Of a stretch of 8,303 nt of DNA, positions 6,533 to 8,303 are shown piece after piece. Position 1 is the first letter of the stretch, and each line of letters begins with the position of its first letter. Location of the stretch: NCBI GenBank assembly GCA_028702015.1, contig JAQVPO010000052.1:1-8303 (forward strand), in the 5' to 3' direction. Position numbers and translations under genes: made by a program. Below the pieces are notes generated by a model. That model did not search any database. It was not told the origin of the DNA and saw only the letters and a list, made by a program, of their open reading frames with translations. The DNA is from Synergistaceae bacterium (GTDB taxonomy: Bacteria > Synergistota > Synergistia > Synergistales > Synergistaceae).

Positions 6533-6561
6533 TTGACAGATTTATTTAGGAGTACTAAAGT
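6533..6561 (+). promoter_or_regulatory. Orphan sigma-70-type promoter candidate
   Basis: A perfect TTGACA (6533-6538) is followed after 17 bases by TAAAGT (6556-6561), which keeps four of six -10 positions. It points towards the 3' end of fhs, with no protein gene downstream. It would give a short transcript from about 6568, possibly ending near the hairpin at 6636-6665. It may be chance in AT-rich DNA. Confidence 0.3.
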
Positions 6562-6620
6562 TTAAATTAACATCCATATTTCTCTATTAAAATGTGTCTG
6601 CTGAATATTTTTAACTGATT

Positions 6621-6665
6621 AAAGAAACATCAAGACCTCCTGTAATTTAGCTGTATCACAGGAGG
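6621..6665 (-). terminator. Probable fhs terminator
   Basis: CCTCCTGT (6636-6643) and ACAGGAGG (6658-6665) form a perfect 8-bp stem with a 14-base loop, starting 65 bases after the fhs stop. On the minus strand the next bases, TCTTGATGTTTCTTT, are T-rich but interrupted, so termination may be partial. On the plus strand the tail is CCATATTATT, weaker still. Confidence 0.5.
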
Positions 6666-6729
6666 CCATATTATTAACTATCTGATTCTTCAGCAACAGA
6701 TTATTTTAAAATCTCATCTTTTATGGTAC

Positions 6730-8303
6730 TTAGAACAATCCGCTTACTTTTCCATTGGCGTCAATGTCAATATCACATGCTGCAGGACGTTTGGGAAGTC
6801 CGGGCATTGTCATAATATCACCTGTTATAGGAATGATAAATCCGGCACCGGCAGAAAGACGTACTTCACGTACTGTCAGATTGAAACCTGTAGGCCTTCC
6901 TTTTTTAGTAGCATCATCTGATATTGATGCCTGAGTTTTGGCCATGCATATGAGAAGATCGTCTTTCCCTAAGTCATGGATTTTTTTAAGGTCTTTTTGA
7001 GCTTTGTCAGTAAAAATGACTCCGTCAGCACCATAGATTTTAGTTGCAATGGCTTCAATTTTTTCTTTAGGTGTCAGTCTTTCTTCATAAAGGTAATGAA
7101 AGGTATTGGGTTTATCGCAGGCTTCAATAACAGCCTGGGCAAGTTCAAGTCCGCCCTCTCCTCCTTTTGCCCAGATATTTGATTCAACAACAGGCACTCC
7201 TAGCTTTGCACATTTCTCGGTGATAAAATTAAGTTCCTCAGGTGTGTCCGTTGGGAAAGCATTTACAGCTACAACGACAGGCAAGCCAAAGGAGAGCATG
7301 TTTTCAACATGTTTCTCCAAATTAGGAATACCGGATTCCAATGCTTTCATGTTAACTTTTCCAAGCTCATCTTTTGGAACACCGCCATGCATTTTTAAAG
7401 CCTTGATAGTAGCAACTATGACAACTGCATTAGGCTTAAGGTTAGCCAAACGGCATTTGATGTCAAGGAATTTTTCTGCACCCAGGTCTGCGGCAAAACC
7501 CGCTTCTGTTACGAAGTAATCTGCAAGTTTTAGTCCATACTTGGTTGCCATAATACTGTTGCAACCGTGTGCAATGTTTGCAAAAGGTCCGCCGTGAATG
7601 AAAGCCGGAACATGTTCAAGTGTCTGGACAAGGTTGGGCATGATAGCATATTTTAACAGCATCGTCATTGCTCCCTGTGCTTCAAGCTCTTTTGCCGTCA
7701 CAGGCTTGTCATCAAAAGTGTATGCGATAATAATATTTGAAAGACGATTTTTCAGGTCTTCAATATCAAGTGAAAGACAGAGAATTGCCATGATTTCAGA
7801 TGCAACTGTTATGTCAAAACCGTCCTGCCTGGGCATCCCGTTAGGTTTACCGCCAAGCCCAATTACTATATTGCGCAGAGCGCGGTCATTCATGTCAAGC
7901 ACACGTTTAAAGACTACTTTTCGCGGATCAATGTTGAGAGGGTTACCCTGCTGGATGGAATTGTCCAGCATTGCCGCCAAAAGGTTGTGAGCTGAAGTGA
8001 TAGCGTGAAAGTCACCGGTAAAGTGAATATTTATATCCTCCATAGGCACCACCTGACTGTATCCGCCTCCAGCAGCGCCGCCTTTGATTCCAAATACAGG
8101 ACCTAATGACGGTTCACGAAGTGCAAGTGTAGTCTTTTTCCCTAACTTGGTAAGAGCCTGAGCCAGACCTACCGAGGTAGTAGTCTTGCCTTCTCCGGCA
8201 GGAGTAGGTGTGATCGCAGTAACAAGAATAAGATTCCCATCTCTATTATCTTTAATTTTATCCCATAGGGCCAATGATACCTTTGCTTTGTATTTGCCAA
8301 GAT
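6730..8303 (-). CDS. fhs: Formate-tetrahydrofolate ligase, N-terminus beyond window
   Basis: The enzyme joins formate to tetrahydrofolate with ATP to make 10-formyl-tetrahydrofolate in the cytosol. It feeds purine and formyl-Met-tRNA synthesis and, in acetogens, the methyl branch of the Wood-Ljungdahl pathway. The window shows 523 residues up to the C-terminal SGLF; the family is about 555, so roughly 30 N-terminal residues are missing. The reading frame is open to the window edge and begins [16 protein letters not shown]. Visible signatures include the ATP-binding loop [31 protein letters not shown] blocks, [13 protein letters not shown], and near the end [19 protein letters not shown] internal to this frame at 8274 is not the start. 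No other one-carbon gene is in the window, so acetogenesis cannot be inferred. The gene is convergent with the redox cluster. Confidence 0.98.
   Translation of the reverse strand, partial: LGKYKAKVSLALWDKIKDNRDGNLILVTAITPTPAGEGKTTTSVGLAQALTKLGKKTTLALREPSLGPVFGIKGGAAGGGYSQVVPMEDINIHFTGDFHAITSAHNLLAAMLDNSIQQGNPLNIDPRKVVFKRVLDMNDRALRNIVIGLGGKPNGMPRQDGFDITVASEIMAILCLSLDIEDLKNRLSNIIIAYTFDDKPVTAKELEAQGAMTMLLKYAIMPNLVQTLEHVPAFIHGGPFANIAHGCNSIMATKYGLKLADYFVTEAGFAADLGAEKFLDIKCRLANLKPNAVVIVATIKALKMHGGVPKDELGKVNMKALESGIPNLEKHVENMLSFGLPVVVAVNAFPTDTPEELNFITEKCAKLGVPVVESNIWAKGGEGGLELAQAVIEACDKPNTFHYLYEERLTPKEKIEAIATKIYGADGVIFTDKAQKDLKKIHDLGKDDLLICMAKTQASISDDATKKGRPTGFNLTVREVRLSAGAGFIIPITGDIMTMPGLPKRPAACDIDIDANGKVSGLF

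Larger units (their letters stand above)
6405..6729. other. Convergent intergenic region with several hairpins
   Basis: The plus-strand redox cluster and minus-strand fhs converge here. No protein gene is supported; a 33-codon minus-strand frame starting at 6483 runs through the GC-rich hairpin and into the cluster's 3' end and lacks family features. Besides the separately listed hairpins and promoter, an 8-bp hairpin TTATCTGT-CTTGGC-ACAGATAA lies at 6435-6456. It sits 30 bases after the cluster's stop and may protect the mRNA 3' end. Confidence 0.55.

Noticed and set aside
6976..7990. Plus-strand frames opposite fhs (6976-7182, 7106-7519, 7598-7990)
   Set aside because: They are antisense to a highly conserved enzyme gene and lack any family features.
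1..8303. CRISPR arrays, tRNA or rRNA genes, insertion sequences, prophage genes
   Set aside because: No spaced direct repeats, cloverleaf, rRNA signature, transposase motif or terminal repeats were seen on reading both strands.

Overview
The window looks like chromosomal DNA of a strictly anaerobic diderm (Gram-negative-envelope) bacterium of moderate to low GC. A TonB-dependent outer-membrane receptor requires an outer membrane, and formate-tetrahydrofolate ligase plus NapH-type Fe-S proteins fit an anaerobe. Negativicutes or Synergistota are reasonable guesses, but the lineage cannot be fixed from this sequence alone.

Layout. (1) Positions 1-1619, minus strand: a dynamin-family GTPase whose 3' end lies outside the window. 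Upstream of it, at 1653-1725 on the minus strand, is a clear fluoride (crcB-motif) riboswitch with an overlapping intrinsic terminator. (2) 1726-1987: an AT-rich divergent intergenic region. (3) 1988-2255, plus strand: an adenosylcobalamin riboswitch and terminator, leading into a 735-residue BtuB-type TonB-dependent receptor (2306-4513). (4) 4514-4751: a spacer with a long interrupted inverted repeat. (5) 4752-6404, plus strand: three overlapping genes encoding a NapH-like membrane polyferredoxin, a 76-residue cysteine-rich membrane protein and a membrane-anchored extracytoplasmic protein of unknown family. (6) 6405-6729: a convergent intergenic region with several hairpins. (7) 6730-8303, minus strand: fhs, whose N-terminal codons lie outside the window.

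How the parts work together. The cobalamin riboswitch should shut off the receptor when B12 is plentiful, so the receptor most likely imports corrinoids. The redox-protein cluster behind it may share that transcript or have its own. Its partners suggest electron transfer through the cytoplasmic membrane, with no substrate identifiable. The fluoride riboswitch should switch on the dynamin-like GTPase when fluoride enters the cell. That gene is an unusual fluoride-regulon member and is the most notable observation here.
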